DNA of 64,000 nt from Streptomyces zhihengii (GTDB lineage: Bacteria; Actinomycetota; Actinomycetes; Streptomycetales; Streptomycetaceae): contig NZ_JAFEJA010000001.1 of the NCBI RefSeq assembly GCF_016919245.1, positions 4,789,501-4,853,500 on the forward strand, written 5' to 3'. Positions within the stretch are counted from its first letter, which is position 1. Each line of letters opens with the position of its first letter. Positions 50,921-58,947 of this stretch are shown piece after piece. The notes beneath the pieces are model-generated. The model searched no databases and was not told where the DNA came from. It saw only the letters and a list, made by a program, of their open reading frames with translations. The position numbers were made by a program, and so were the translations under genes.

Positions 50921-51412
50921 ATGAGTACGCAAGGCAGGCTGACGCACATCGACGAGGCGGGGGCGGCCCGTATGGTCGACGTCTCCCAGAAGGACGTGAC
51001 CGCCCGCACCGCCCGGGCGACGGGCCGAGTCCTGGTGTCGCCGCAGGTCGTGGAGTTGCTGCGGGGCGAGGGGGTGCCGAAGGGCGACGCCCTCGCCACG
51101 GCCAGGATCGCCGGGATCATGGGCGCCAAGCGGACCCCCGACCTGATCCCGCTCTGCCACCCGCTCGCGGTCTCCGGGGTGAAGCTGGACCTCTCGGTCG
51201 CCGACGACGCGGTCGAGATCGCCGCGACGGTGAAGACGACGGACCGCACCGGCGTCGAGATGGAGGCGCTGACGGCGGTGTCCGTCGCCGCCCTCACCGT
51301 CGTCGACATGGTGAAGGCCGTGGACAAGGCCGCCGTCATCACCGGCATCCGGGTCGAGGAGAAGACCGGCGGCAAGTCCGGGGACTGGTCCCGCGAGGGG
51401 AGCCCGTCGTGA
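50921..51412 (+). CDS. moaC: cyclic pyranopterin monophosphate synthase MoaC
   Basis: A 163-residue enzyme from ATG 50921. Motifs ARMVDVSQKDVTARTARATG, GIMGAKRTPDLIPLCHPLAV and VKTTDRTGVEMEALTAVSVA plus DMVKAVDK are complete, including the catalytic Lys and Asp. It turns the GTP-derived intermediate into cyclic pyranopterin monophosphate, an early step of molybdenum cofactor synthesis. It is coupled by GTGA overlap to mog. Confidence 0.95.
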   Translation: MSTQGRLTHIDEAGAARMVDVSQKDVTARTARATGRVLVSPQVVELLRGEGVPKGDALATARIAGIMGAKRTPDLIPLCHPLAVSGVKLDLSVADDAVEIAATVKTTDRTGVEMEALTAVSVAALTVVDMVKAVDKAAVITGIRVEEKTGGKSGDWSREGSPS

Positions 51413-51945
51413 GCGCTGCCGGCGCTCCCTACCGCGCCCTGGTCGTCACGGCGTCCAACCGGGCGGCGGCCGGCGTGTACGAGGACCGGGGCGGCCCGCT
51501 GGTCGCCGAGGGGCTGCGGCGGATGGGGTTCGCCGTCGACGGCCCCCGCGTCGTCCCCGACGGGGACCCCGTCGGGCAGGCCCTCCGTGACGGGATCGAC
51601 GCCGCGTACGACGTCGTCGTCACCACCGGCGGCACGGGCGTCTCGCCGACCGACCGCACACCCGAGGTCACCCGGGCGCTGCTCGACCACGAGGTTCCCG
51701 GCATCCCGGAGGCGATCCGGGCGTTCGGGCGCGAGAAGGTGCCGACGGCGGCGCTCTCGCGCGGTGTCGCCGGTGTCGCGGGCCGCACGCTGATCGTCAA
51801 TCTGCCCGGCTCCAGCGGCGGGGTGCGCGACGGTCTCGCCGTCCTGGAACCGCTGCTCGGCCACGCGGTCGACCAGATCCGCGGCGGCGACCACCCCGGC
51901 TCCGGCACGGGAGCGGGCCCCGGCGAGGCGCCGAAGCCCTCATGA
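51409..51945 (+). CDS. mog: molybdopterin adenylyltransferase (MogA/MoaB family)
   Basis: A 178-residue protein starting in a GTGA overlap. It has VVTTGGTGVSPTDRTPEVTR and LPGSSGGVRDGLAVLEPLLG, the MPT-binding loops of MoaB/Mog proteins. It adenylates molybdopterin before molybdate insertion by MoeA. The extra Pro/Gly-rich C-terminus is disordered. It overlaps the rimJ-like gene (ATGA). Confidence 0.9.
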   Translation: MSAAGAPYRALVVTASNRAAAGVYEDRGGPLVAEGLRRMGFAVDGPRVVPDGDPVGQALRDGIDAAYDVVVTTGGTGVSPTDRTPEVTRALLDHEVPGIPEAIRAFGREKVPTAALSRGVAGVAGRTLIVNLPGSSGGVRDGLAVLEPLLGHAVDQIRGGDHPGSGTGAGPGEAPKPS

Positions 51946-52595
51946 ACGTCACCTGGCCCGTGATCCTGGCGGACGGCGACGTCGTCCTCCGCCCCATAAG
52001 AATGCGCGACCAGCGGATCTGGCGTGAGGTCAACCGCCGCAACCGCGAGTGGCTGCGCCCCTGGGAGGCCACGATCCCGCCGCCCGCCCCGGGCGGCCCG
52101 GTGGCCCAGCGTCCGACGTACCGTCAGATGGTGCGCCATCTGCGGTCCGAGGCGAACGCCGGGCGCATGATGCCCTTCGTCATCGAGTACCAGGGCCGTC
52201 TGGTGGGGCAGTTGACGGTCGCCGGGATCACCTGGGGCTCCATGTGCTCGGGCCATGTGGGGTACTGGGTCGACCGCGAGGTGGCGGGCCGGGGTGTCAT
52301 GCCGACGGCGGTGGCGCTCGCCGTGGACCACTGCTTCCGGGGCGTCGGCCTGCACCGCATGGAGGTCTGCATTCGCCCGGAGAACGGCCCCAGCCGGCGG
52401 GTGGTGGAGAAACTCGGATTCCGCGAGGAAGGGCTGCGGCCCCGCTATCTCCACATCGACGGCGCCTGGCGCGACCATCTGGTCTTCGCGCTGACCGCCG
52501 ACGAGGTGCCGGAAGGTCTGCTCCGGCGCTGGCACCAGGCACGACGTCGGAGCCGGCCGGGATCGCCACCCGGAACGGCCCAGGAAATAAAATAA
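51942..52595 (+). CDS. rimJ: RimJ/RimL-type GNAT N-acetyltransferase
   Basis: A 217-residue GNAT protein. The fold is visible in VVLRPIRMRDQRIWREVNRR, IEYQGRLVGQLTVAG, GHVGYWVDREVAGRGVMPTA (acetyl-CoA binding) and VCIRPENGPSRRVVEKLGF. It acetylates N-terminal amino groups or small amines. It is the last gene of the galU operon, and a related gene (Rv0995, rimJ) holds the same place in M. tuberculosis. The C-terminal 30 residues are basic and probably flexible. Confidence 0.9.
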   Translation: MNVTWPVILADGDVVLRPIRMRDQRIWREVNRRNREWLRPWEATIPPPAPGGPVAQRPTYRQMVRHLRSEANAGRMMPFVIEYQGRLVGQLTVAGITWGSMCSGHVGYWVDREVAGRGVMPTAVALAVDHCFRGVGLHRMEVCIRPENGPSRRVVEKLGFREEGLRPRYLHIDGAWRDHLVFALTADEVPEGLLRRWHQARRRSRPGSPPGTAQEIK

Positions 52596-52731
52596 ATGTT
52601 CGAAATAACTCGGCGGAGCGCACGAACCGGTCCCGGTAATCACAAAAAAAGTCCGTGATATCAGCCAGATCGTGCGACACACCGGGCCAATTGGCGGATG
52701 TCGTTGCGCAAATCCCTCTACGGTGTGTTGC

Positions 52732-53856
52732 GTGAGCAGCAGCGGCCTCATCTACGCAGTCATCGTCGGGGCCTGGGCCGCCTACTTGGTGCCGATGTGG
52801 CTCCGCAGGCAGGACGAGCTGAACGAAGCCCGTCCGACGGAACGCTTCTCCACCGCCATCCGGCTGTTGTCCGGCCGGGCGGGAATGGAGCGGCGCTACG
52901 CCAGGGAACTGCGGGGACGCGCGGCCGAGCAGCCCGAGTACGACGTCGACCCGGACGCGCCCACGGACCGTTTGAGTTCCGTGGACGTCCGGGCCTTCGC
53001 CGCGCCCCGAATCGAAATGCGCCCGGAGGCCCCCGCGGGGGCCGCTTCCGGCGCGCCCCGGCCGGAGTCCGCGGACGCCCCACGCCCCCGCAGGGGCGAC
53101 CGGGCCCGCAAGGACGCCCGTCCGAACCGCGCGGCCGCGGAACGCGCGCGGCGCAGTCTGGTGCTGGCCCGCCGCAGACGGACCACCACGCTCCTCTTCG
53201 TCGCGTTCACCGTCGGCGCGATCGTGCCCGCGGTCGGCGGGCTCGGCTTCCTGTGGGCGCCCGCGCTGCCCGCGGTGCTGCTGAGCGGGTACATCGTCCA
53301 TCTGCGGGCCCAGGAGCGGCGCCGGTTCGCCTTCGTCATGGACCGGCGGCAGGCCGAGGTCGCGGCGCAGCGTCTCCGGGAGAACCGGCCGCGCCGCCAC
53401 CCGTCCGACGCCGCCGCGGCCGAGCCCGACGAGGAGCCTGCCGCACCGGCCGAGGCCGAACCGGAGCCGGTGGTGTCGCCCCAGGAGGCGGGCCGCCGCG
53501 CCCTGGTCGAGCAGACGGACCACGCGGAGTGGGTGGACCAGCAGCGCCAGCGCGGCCCGGCCGCGGGTGACAGCTGGGACCCCGTGCCCGTGCCGCTGCC
53601 CACCTATGTCACCGCCCCCGTCGCCCCCCGGGCGTCGAGCGGCGTGGACGTCACCGATCCGGAGACCTGGAGCGCGGCCCGCTCGTCGGCTGCCGGACCC
53701 ACCGGCACGTCGCACGCCGAGCAGCGCGACCAGCCGCAGGCGGAGGCACCGGCCGGCCGCAGGCCCCCGCAGCAGCGCCGCTCCCGCGACCGGGGCCGTA
53801 CGCCGCTGTTCGACCAGTACGCGGACGACGACCGGCCGCGCGCGGCCAATGAGTGA
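52732..53856 (+). CDS. glpR: GlpR/SepX-like membrane protein of cell division
   Basis: A 374-residue protein starting at GTG 52732. It has an N-terminal membrane helix (SSGLIYAVIVGAWAAYLVP), a cytoplasmic segment, two more helices at about 158-195 (TTTLLFVAFTVGAIVPAVGG, then LPAVLLSGYIVHL), and a long charged C-terminal domain with many Glu/Arg and a PLFDQYADDD tail. Architecture and neighbours (galU-glp-rimJ) match GlpR, the receptor of Glp in corynebacteria, and SepX of Streptomyces, both linked to division. The 136-base gap before it is AT-rich at 52585-52665 and probably holds its promoter. Confidence 0.82.
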   Translation: MSSSGLIYAVIVGAWAAYLVPMWLRRQDELNEARPTERFSTAIRLLSGRAGMERRYARELRGRAAEQPEYDVDPDAPTDRLSSVDVRAFAAPRIEMRPEAPAGAASGAPRPESADAPRPRRGDRARKDARPNRAAAERARRSLVLARRRRTTTLLFVAFTVGAIVPAVGGLGFLWAPALPAVLLSGYIVHLRAQERRRFAFVMDRRQAEVAAQRLRENRPRRHPSDAAAAEPDEEPAAPAEAEPEPVVSPQEAGRRALVEQTDHAEWVDQQRQRGPAAGDSWDPVPVPLPTYVTAPVAPRASSGVDVTDPETWSAARSSAAGPTGTSHAEQRDQPQAEAPAGRRPPQQRRSRDRGRTPLFDQYADDDRPRAANE

Positions 53857-53871
53857 GACCGGGTGAGCCCG

Positions 53872-53922
53872 CTCCCGGCGGCGTTCGTGACCTGCGAGGC
53901 CGTCGCCGGGAGGCGGATTTTT
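53872..53922 (+). terminator. hairpin terminator with T-tract after glpR
   Basis: CTCCCGGCG and CGCCGGGAG with a long loop are followed shortly by ATTTTT. It separates glpR from the tRNA-Ala promoter. Confidence 0.65.
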
Positions 53923-53948
53923 GAGCACCGCGATCGGGGTGCTAGAGT
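53921..53948 (+). promoter_or_regulatory. vegetative-type promoter of tRNA-Ala
   Basis: TTGAGC (53921-53926) and TAGAGT (53943-53948) are 16 bases apart, close to a HrdB-type consensus; transcription would start about 7 bases before the tRNA. Confidence 0.6.
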
Positions 53949-53962
53949 TTCACTCGTTGCAA

Positions 53963-54036
53963 GGGCCTGTGGCGCAGTCTGGTAGCGCACCTCGTTCGCA
54001 TCGAGGGGGTCTGGGGTTCAAATCCCCACAGGTCCA
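53963..54036 (+). tRNA. tRNA-Ala (anticodon CGC)
   Basis: Folds as a tRNA: acceptor GGGCCTG with CAGGTCC (one G-U pair), anticodon stem CCTCG/CGAGG with loop TTCGCAT giving anticodon CGC, T-arm TGGGG-TTCAAAT-CCCCA, discriminator A. CCA is not encoded. It reads GCG. A 15-bp perfect terminator hairpin follows. Confidence 0.95.
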
Positions 54037-54044
54037 CAACAGAT

Positions 54045-54078
54045 GAAGTCCCCGCCGGATCCGTCCGGCGGGGACTTC
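54045..54078. terminator. 15-bp perfect hairpin after tRNA-Ala
   Basis: GAAGTCCCCGCCGGA and its exact complement enclose TCCG; CGTCGTTT follows on the + strand. It may also stop the convergent GNAT transcript. Confidence 0.8.
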
Positions 54079-54235
54079 GTCGTTTCCGGGTGCGGTGCCC
54101 GGCGGGCCGCCGCACCTCCGTGGTGGCGTAACTCACATTCCGGGGCGTGGCCTTGGCCGCGGGTCCCGGAGCGGACGTGCGACGGCCCCGGCGCGATGCG
54201 CCGGGGCCGCGTCCACGAAGGCCGGTCAGGGCCGG

Positions 54236-54721
54236 TCAGCGCCGGGTCAGGGGCTTGGCCATGCAGCGGCTGCTGTCCTCGAACCGGTAGTGGCCGAACT
54301 TCGCGCAGGGCTCGTAGCCCGCCGAGCTGTAGAGGGCGATGGCCTCGGGCTGCATGTCGCCCGTCTCGAGGACCATCCGGGTGCGGCCGGCCGCGAGGGC
54401 GTCCTCCTCCAGGGCCGCGAGGATGCGCCGGGCGAGGCCCAGGCCGCGTGCCGCGGGGATCACGTACATCCGCTTGAGCTCGGCGTCGCCGTCCGCGTAG
54501 CCCATCGGGTTCTCGTCCTGGGTGCGCCAGCCGCCGGTGGCGCAGGGGCGCTCGCCGTCGTAGGCGATGAGATACAGACCACGCGGCGGCAGGAACATCG
54601 TGGCGTCCAGCGGTGTCGCGTCCCCCTCGCCGTCGCCGTAGCGCCGGATGTACTCCAGCTGCACCTCGTCGTTGAGGGTGATGGCGTCGGGGTGGTCGAA
54701 AGCGGTGACTCGGAGCTGCAT
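54236..54721 (-). CDS. GNAT family N-acetyltransferase
   Basis: A 161-residue protein from ATG 54721. The acetyl-CoA binding motif A is MYVIPAARGLGLARRILAAL (about residues 90-110), followed by MVLETGDMQPEAIALYSSAGY in motif B. Substrate is unknown. It is divergent from the exonuclease III gene, with starts 88 bases apart. Confidence 0.88.
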   Translation of the reverse strand: MQLRVTAFDHPDAITLNDEVQLEYIRRYGDGEGDATPLDATMFLPPRGLYLIAYDGERPCATGGWRTQDENPMGYADGDAELKRMYVIPAARGLGLARRILAALEEDALAAGRTRMVLETGDMQPEAIALYSSAGYEPCAKFGHYRFEDSSRCMAKPLTRR

Positions 54722-54809
54722 GTTGAAAAGCGTACGGCCATGCGGGCGGGCACCCGGGCGGGTGGTCTCGCGTTCCGGGGCGGGCTCCGCGGGTGGGTAG
54801 GGTGCAGCA

Positions 54810-55607
54810 ATGCTCACCGTGACCTCCGTGAATGTGAACGGCCTGCGCGCCGCCGCGAAGAAGGGCTTCGTCCCGTGGCTGGCCGAGACCTCGGCGGACG
54901 TGGTCTGCCTCCAGGAGGTGCGCGCCGAGGCGGCCCAGCTCCCCGACGAGGTGCGCAGCCCCGAGGGCTGGTTCACCGTGCACGCCCCGGCCGCGGCCAA
55001 GGGGCGCGCGGGCGTCGCCCTCTACACCCGGCGCGAGCCGGACCGGGTGAGCGTCGGCTTCGGATCGTCGGAGTTCGACGGCAGCGGCCGCTATGTCGAG
55101 GCGGACCTGCCCGGGGTCACGGTGGCGAGCCTGTACCTGCCCTCCGGCGAGGTCGGCACCGAGCGCCAGGACGAGAAGGTCCGCTTCATGGACGCGTTCC
55201 TGGAGTACCTCCGGGAGCTGCGCAAGCGCGCTGCGGCGGACGGCCGGGAGGTCGTGGTCTGCGGCGACTGGAACATCGCCCACCAGGAAGCGGACCTGAA
55301 GAACTTCAAGGGCAACCGGAAGAACTCCGGCTTCCTCCCCGAGGAGCGCGCCTGGCTCACCAGGGTGTACGAGGAGGCGGGCTACGTCGACGTGGTGCGC
55401 GCCCTGCACCCCGGTCAGGAGGGCCCGTACTCGTGGTGGTCGTACCGCGGCCGGGCGTTCGACAACGACACCGGCTGGCGCATCGACCTCCAGGTGGCGA
55501 CGCCCGGGCTGGCGGCCCGGGCCGTGAAGGCCTGGGTGGAGCGGGCCGCGACGCACGAGGAGCGGTGGAGCGACCACGCGCCGGTGAGCGCGGTCTACGG
55601 GCTCTGA
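54810..55607 (+). CDS. xth: exodeoxyribonuclease III (AP endonuclease)
   Basis: A 265-residue EEP-family nuclease. Motifs: VNVNGLRAAAKKGF, CLQEVRAE with the metal-binding Glu, VVVCGDWNIAHQEADLKN and the terminal SDHAPVSAVY with the Asp-His pair. It cuts DNA at abasic sites and removes nucleotides 3' to 5' in base excision repair. The ATG at 54810 comes 2 bases after GGGTGCAGCA, so initiation is not through a strong site. Confidence 0.92.
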   Translation: MLTVTSVNVNGLRAAAKKGFVPWLAETSADVVCLQEVRAEAAQLPDEVRSPEGWFTVHAPAAAKGRAGVALYTRREPDRVSVGFGSSEFDGSGRYVEADLPGVTVASLYLPSGEVGTERQDEKVRFMDAFLEYLRELRKRAAADGREVVVCGDWNIAHQEADLKNFKGNRKNSGFLPEERAWLTRVYEEAGYVDVVRALHPGQEGPYSWWSYRGRAFDNDTGWRIDLQVATPGLAARAVKAWVERAATHEERWSDHAPVSAVYGL

Positions 55608-55665
55608 GGCCCGCGCCCCGGCCCGGCGGGGGCTCCGGCCGCTGCCCGGCCCCGTGCGAGGTGGG

Positions 55666-56319
55666 TCAGCGGTCCTCGGGGGAGCCCGCCAGGCGGCGGT
55701 CCATCGCCATGGACAGCTCCGCGTCCACCACGCTCTTGGCGAGCGGGCGCAGGCGTTCCGCGTCGGGCTCCTTGGCGTGGGCGGCCAGGGCGTCGAAGAA
55801 CAGGTCCGCCAGTGCCTCGGTGTGCTCGCGTATCCGCCGGCCCGACTCCAGGACGACGGCCAGGGGTATCCCCTCGCGGACCAGCGCGGCGGACACCTCC
55901 AGCAGCCGGCGGCTGATGTGGACGATCTCGTCGCCGTCGATCGCCAGATAGCCGAGCTCCAGGGCCCGGGAGAGGTTCTCCGGGGTGACCTCGCCCTCGA
56001 AGTAGTCCGCCAGCGCCTCGGGGGTCAGGCGGACGGGGGTCTCCTCGGTGGGCTCCACGAGCCCGAGGGCCTCGCCCATGTCGCGGCCGCTCTCCAGCGT
56101 CGTGGCCAGGTCGGCGATGCCGTTGAGGGTGTGGCCGCGCTCCAGCAGGGCGGCGATCGTCCGCAGCCTGGCCAGGTGGTGTTCGTCGTACCAGGCGATG
56201 CGGCCCTCGCGGCGCGGCGGCTGGATCAGCCCGCGTTCCCGGTAGAAGCGCAGGGTGCGCACCGTGATGCCGGCCTCGTCGGCCAGCTCCTCCATGCGGT
56301 ACTCACGCGGTCCAGTCAC
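55666..56319 (-). CDS. MerR family regulator
   Basis: A 217-residue protein from GTG 56319. The N-terminal MerR helix-turn-helix is YRMEELADEAGITVRTLRFY, then RERGLIQPPRREGRIAWYDE. A long dimerisation helix and a 110-residue effector domain follow, unusually long for metal sensors and without conserved cysteines. It is divergent from a monooxygenase operon and probably activates or represses it; the TACCG palindromes between them are candidate sites. Confidence 0.9.
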   Translation of the reverse strand: MTGPREYRMEELADEAGITVRTLRFYRERGLIQPPRREGRIAWYDEHHLARLRTIAALLERGHTLNGIADLATTLESGRDMGEALGLVEPTEETPVRLTPEALADYFEGEVTPENLSRALELGYLAIDGDEIVHISRRLLEVSAALVREGIPLAVVLESGRRIREHTEALADLFFDALAAHAKEPDAERLRPLAKSVVDAELSMAMDRRLAGSPEDR

Positions 56320-56336
56320 ACCCGCAGCCTATGTTG

Positions 56337-56347
56337 TACCGCCGGTA
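56337..56347. promoter_or_regulatory. palindrome TACCG-C-CGGTA
   Basis: A perfect 11-base inverted repeat 18 bases before the MerR start. It matches the core of the second palindrome at 56365-56380, with centres about 30 bases (three helix turns) apart. Confidence 0.6.
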
Positions 56348-56364
56348 ACTTGTGGGGTCGTACC

Positions 56365-56380
56365 CCTACCGCTCGGTAGG
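56365..56380. promoter_or_regulatory. palindrome CCTACCG-CT-CGGTAGG
   Basis: A perfect 16-base inverted repeat in the divergent promoter region, 100 bases before the monooxygenase start. The TACCG-N1/2-CGGTA core is shared with the site at 56337. Confidence 0.65.
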
Positions 56381-56479
56381 CCACTGCTCTACCCTCCCAA
56401 CCATGCCAGTGATTGCTGGCAGCGTTCATGAAGGAACGGCTACACGGGACGTTCGGCGGTTTCAGCAGGAGGCGGCGGT

Positions 56480-58042
56480 ATGACCGAGCAGCAGCACGAG
56501 CATGTACGAGTGGCGGTGATCGGATCCGGATTCGGCGGCCTCGGGGCCGCGGTCCGGCTGCGCCGCGAAGGGATCACGGACTTCGTCGTGCTGGAGCGCG
56601 CCGACTCGGTGGGCGGCACCTGGCGGGACAACAGCTATCCGGGCTGCGCCTGCGACGTCCCGTCCCACCTGTACTCCTTCTCCTTCGCGCCGAACCCCGA
56701 CTGGCCGCGCACCTTCTCCGGCCAGGAGCACATCCGCGCCTATCTGGAACACGTCACGGACACCTTCGGGCTGCGCCCCCATGTGCGCCTGAACCACGAG
56801 GTCCTGATGATGCGCTGGGACGGCGACGCGTCCCGCTGGGAGATCGAGACCTCGCAGGGATCGCTCACCGCGGACGTCGTCGTCTCCGCCACCGGCCCGC
56901 TGTCCGACCCGAAGACGCCGGACGTCCCGGGCCTGGCCGGCTTCCCCGGCAAGGTGTTCCACTCCGCGCGCTGGGACCACGACTACGACCTGACCGGCAA
57001 GCGCGTCGCCATGATCGGCACCGGCGCCTCGGCCATCCAGATCGTGCCCGCGATCCAGCCGAAGGTCGCCGGGCTGACGCTCTTCCAGCGCACGCCCCCG
57101 TGGGTGATGCCGAGGGTGGACCGGCGGATCTCCGGCGCCGAGCGCTGGCTGCACCGGCAGCTGCCGTTCACCGGCACGGCCCGGCGCGGTCTGCTGTGGG
57201 GCATCCGGGAGCTCCAGGTGCAGGCGTTCACCAAGCGCCCCGGCGAGCTCGGACTGGTCGAGCGGCTGGCCAAGGCCAACATGAACAAGGCGGTCAAGGA
57301 CCCGGAGCTGCGGGCCAAGCTGACGCCCTCCTACCGGATCGGCTGCAAGCGGATCCTGCTGTCCAGCACGTACTACCCGGCGCTCGCGCAGCCCAATGTG
57401 GATGTCGTCGCCTCCGGTCTGACCGAGGTGCGCGGCTCGACGCTGGTCGCGGCGGACGGCACCGAGACCGAGGCCGACGTGATCATCTTCGGCACCGGCT
57501 TCCACGTCACCGACATGCCGATCGCGGAGCGGGTCGTCGGCGCCGACGGGATCACGCTCGCCGAGGCGTGGAAGGACGGCATGGAGTCGCTGCGCGGCGC
57601 CACCGCCGCGGGCTTCCCCAACTGGATGACGATCATCGGGCCGAACACCGGCCTCGGGAACTCGTCCATGATCCTCATGATCGAGTCCCAGCTCAACTAC
57701 ATGGCCGACTACATGCGCCAGCTCGACGTGCTCGGCGAGGGCAGCGTGCTCTCCGCCCGCCCCTCCGCCGTCCACGCCTGGAACCGGCGGGTGCAGGAGC
57801 GCATGAAGCGCACCGTCTGGAACACCGGCGGGTGCACGAGCTGGTACCTCGACGCCAGCGGCCGCAACACCACCATCTGGCCCGGCACCACCACCGAGTT
57901 CCGCAGCGCCACCCGCTCGGTCGACCTGGCCGAGTACGAGGTGACCAGGGCGGCCCGGCACAGGCCGCTCGCCCCCGTGGGGGCGGCCGCCCCGGCCGGC
58001 GAGGCCGACGGCGGCGCGAAGGACACGGAGGCCGTCGCATGA
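56480..58042 (+). CDS. Baeyer-Villiger-type flavin monooxygenase
   Basis: A 520-residue FAD/NADPH monooxygenase starting behind CAGCAGGAGG. FAD site: VAVIGSGFGGLGAAVRLRRE; NADPH site: VAMIGTGASAIQIVPAI; and FPGKVFHSARWD matches the Baeyer-Villiger fingerprint FxGxxxHxxxW. It should insert one oxygen atom into a ketone to give an ester or lactone. Its neighbours, a hydrolase and a short-chain dehydrogenase joined by ATGA overlaps, fit a pathway that oxidises an alcohol to ketone, forms an ester and hydrolyses it. The order resembles the mycobacterial mymA operon. Confidence 0.92.
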   Translation: MTEQQHEHVRVAVIGSGFGGLGAAVRLRREGITDFVVLERADSVGGTWRDNSYPGCACDVPSHLYSFSFAPNPDWPRTFSGQEHIRAYLEHVTDTFGLRPHVRLNHEVLMMRWDGDASRWEIETSQGSLTADVVVSATGPLSDPKTPDVPGLAGFPGKVFHSARWDHDYDLTGKRVAMIGTGASAIQIVPAIQPKVAGLTLFQRTPPWVMPRVDRRISGAERWLHRQLPFTGTARRGLLWGIRELQVQAFTKRPGELGLVERLAKANMNKAVKDPELRAKLTPSYRIGCKRILLSSTYYPALAQPNVDVVASGLTEVRGSTLVAADGTETEADVIIFGTGFHVTDMPIAERVVGADGITLAEAWKDGMESLRGATAAGFPNWMTIIGPNTGLGNSSMILMIESQLNYMADYMRQLDVLGEGSVLSARPSAVHAWNRRVQERMKRTVWNTGGCTSWYLDASGRNTTIWPGTTTEFRSATRSVDLAEYEVTRAARHRPLAPVGAAAPAGEADGGAKDTEAVA

Positions 58043-58947
58043 GCCGTCTCCTCCGCCGCGCCGGCGCGCCCCCGGTGGCCGCGCGCGAGCTGGCCGCCGT
58101 CTCGGCCGACGGCTCGCGCGTCCATGTCGAGGTCCACGGCCCCGAGGGCGCGCCCACCGTGGTGCTGGCCCACGGCTGGACCTGCTCGACCCACTTCTGG
58201 GCCGCCCAGATACGCGACCTGGCCACGGACCACCGCGTCGTCGCCTACGACCAGCGCGGTCACGGCCGCACCCCGCTCGGGGCCGTTGGCACCGAGCGGC
58301 TCGCCGACGACCTGGAGGCCGTGCTCACGGCCGTCCTCGCCCCCGGGGAGAAGGCCGTCGTCGCCGGCCACTCCATGGGCGGCATGACGATGATGGCCGC
58401 CGCCCGCCGGCCGGCCTTCCGCGAGCACACGGCCGCCGCCCTGCTGTGCAGCACGGGCAGCGCCCGGCTCGTCGAGGAGTCGCTGGTGCTGCCGATGCGT
58501 GCGGGCCGGGCGCGGACCCGGCTCACCCACCTCGTGCTCGGGGCGAAGGCCCCGCTCGGCCCGGTCACGCCGGTCTCCCGGCGCATCCTGCGCTACGGGA
58601 CGATGGGCCCCGGATCCGCTCCGGAGCGGGTGGACGAGTGCTCCCGGATCGTGCACGCCTGCCCCCGCGCCGCCCGGGTGGCCTGGTCGCAGGTGCTCGG
58701 GGAGCTCGACCTGGACGAGGGCGTGCGGGCGCTCGACGTCCCCACGGTGGTCGTCGCCGGCACGGTGGACCGGCTCACCCCGCTGGTGCACGCCAAGCGT
58801 CTCGCCCTCGACCTGCCGCAGTGCCTCGGACTCGTCGAGCTGGAGGGCGTGGGCCACATGACCCCGGTCGAGGCCCCCGAGGTCGTCACCGCCAAGATCC
58901 GTGAACTCGCCGGCACGTACCTGACGGAGAAGGAGAAGGCCGCATGA
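58039..58947 (+). CDS. alpha/beta hydrolase
   Basis: A 302-residue hydrolase whose start overlaps the monooxygenase stop. Motifs: oxyanion region LAHGWTCSTHFW, nucleophile elbow GHSMGGM (Ser about residue 114), acid AGTVDRLTP and the His in GVGHMTPVEAPE. An esterase for the lactone or ester made by the monooxygenase is the natural reading. Joined to the SDR gene by ATGA. Confidence 0.9.
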   Translation: MSRLLRRAGAPPVAARELAAVSADGSRVHVEVHGPEGAPTVVLAHGWTCSTHFWAAQIRDLATDHRVVAYDQRGHGRTPLGAVGTERLADDLEAVLTAVLAPGEKAVVAGHSMGGMTMMAAARRPAFREHTAAALLCSTGSARLVEESLVLPMRAGRARTRLTHLVLGAKAPLGPVTPVSRRILRYGTMGPGSAPERVDECSRIVHACPRAARVAWSQVLGELDLDEGVRALDVPTVVVAGTVDRLTPLVHAKRLALDLPQCLGLVELEGVGHMTPVEAPEVVTAKIRELAGTYLTEKEKAA

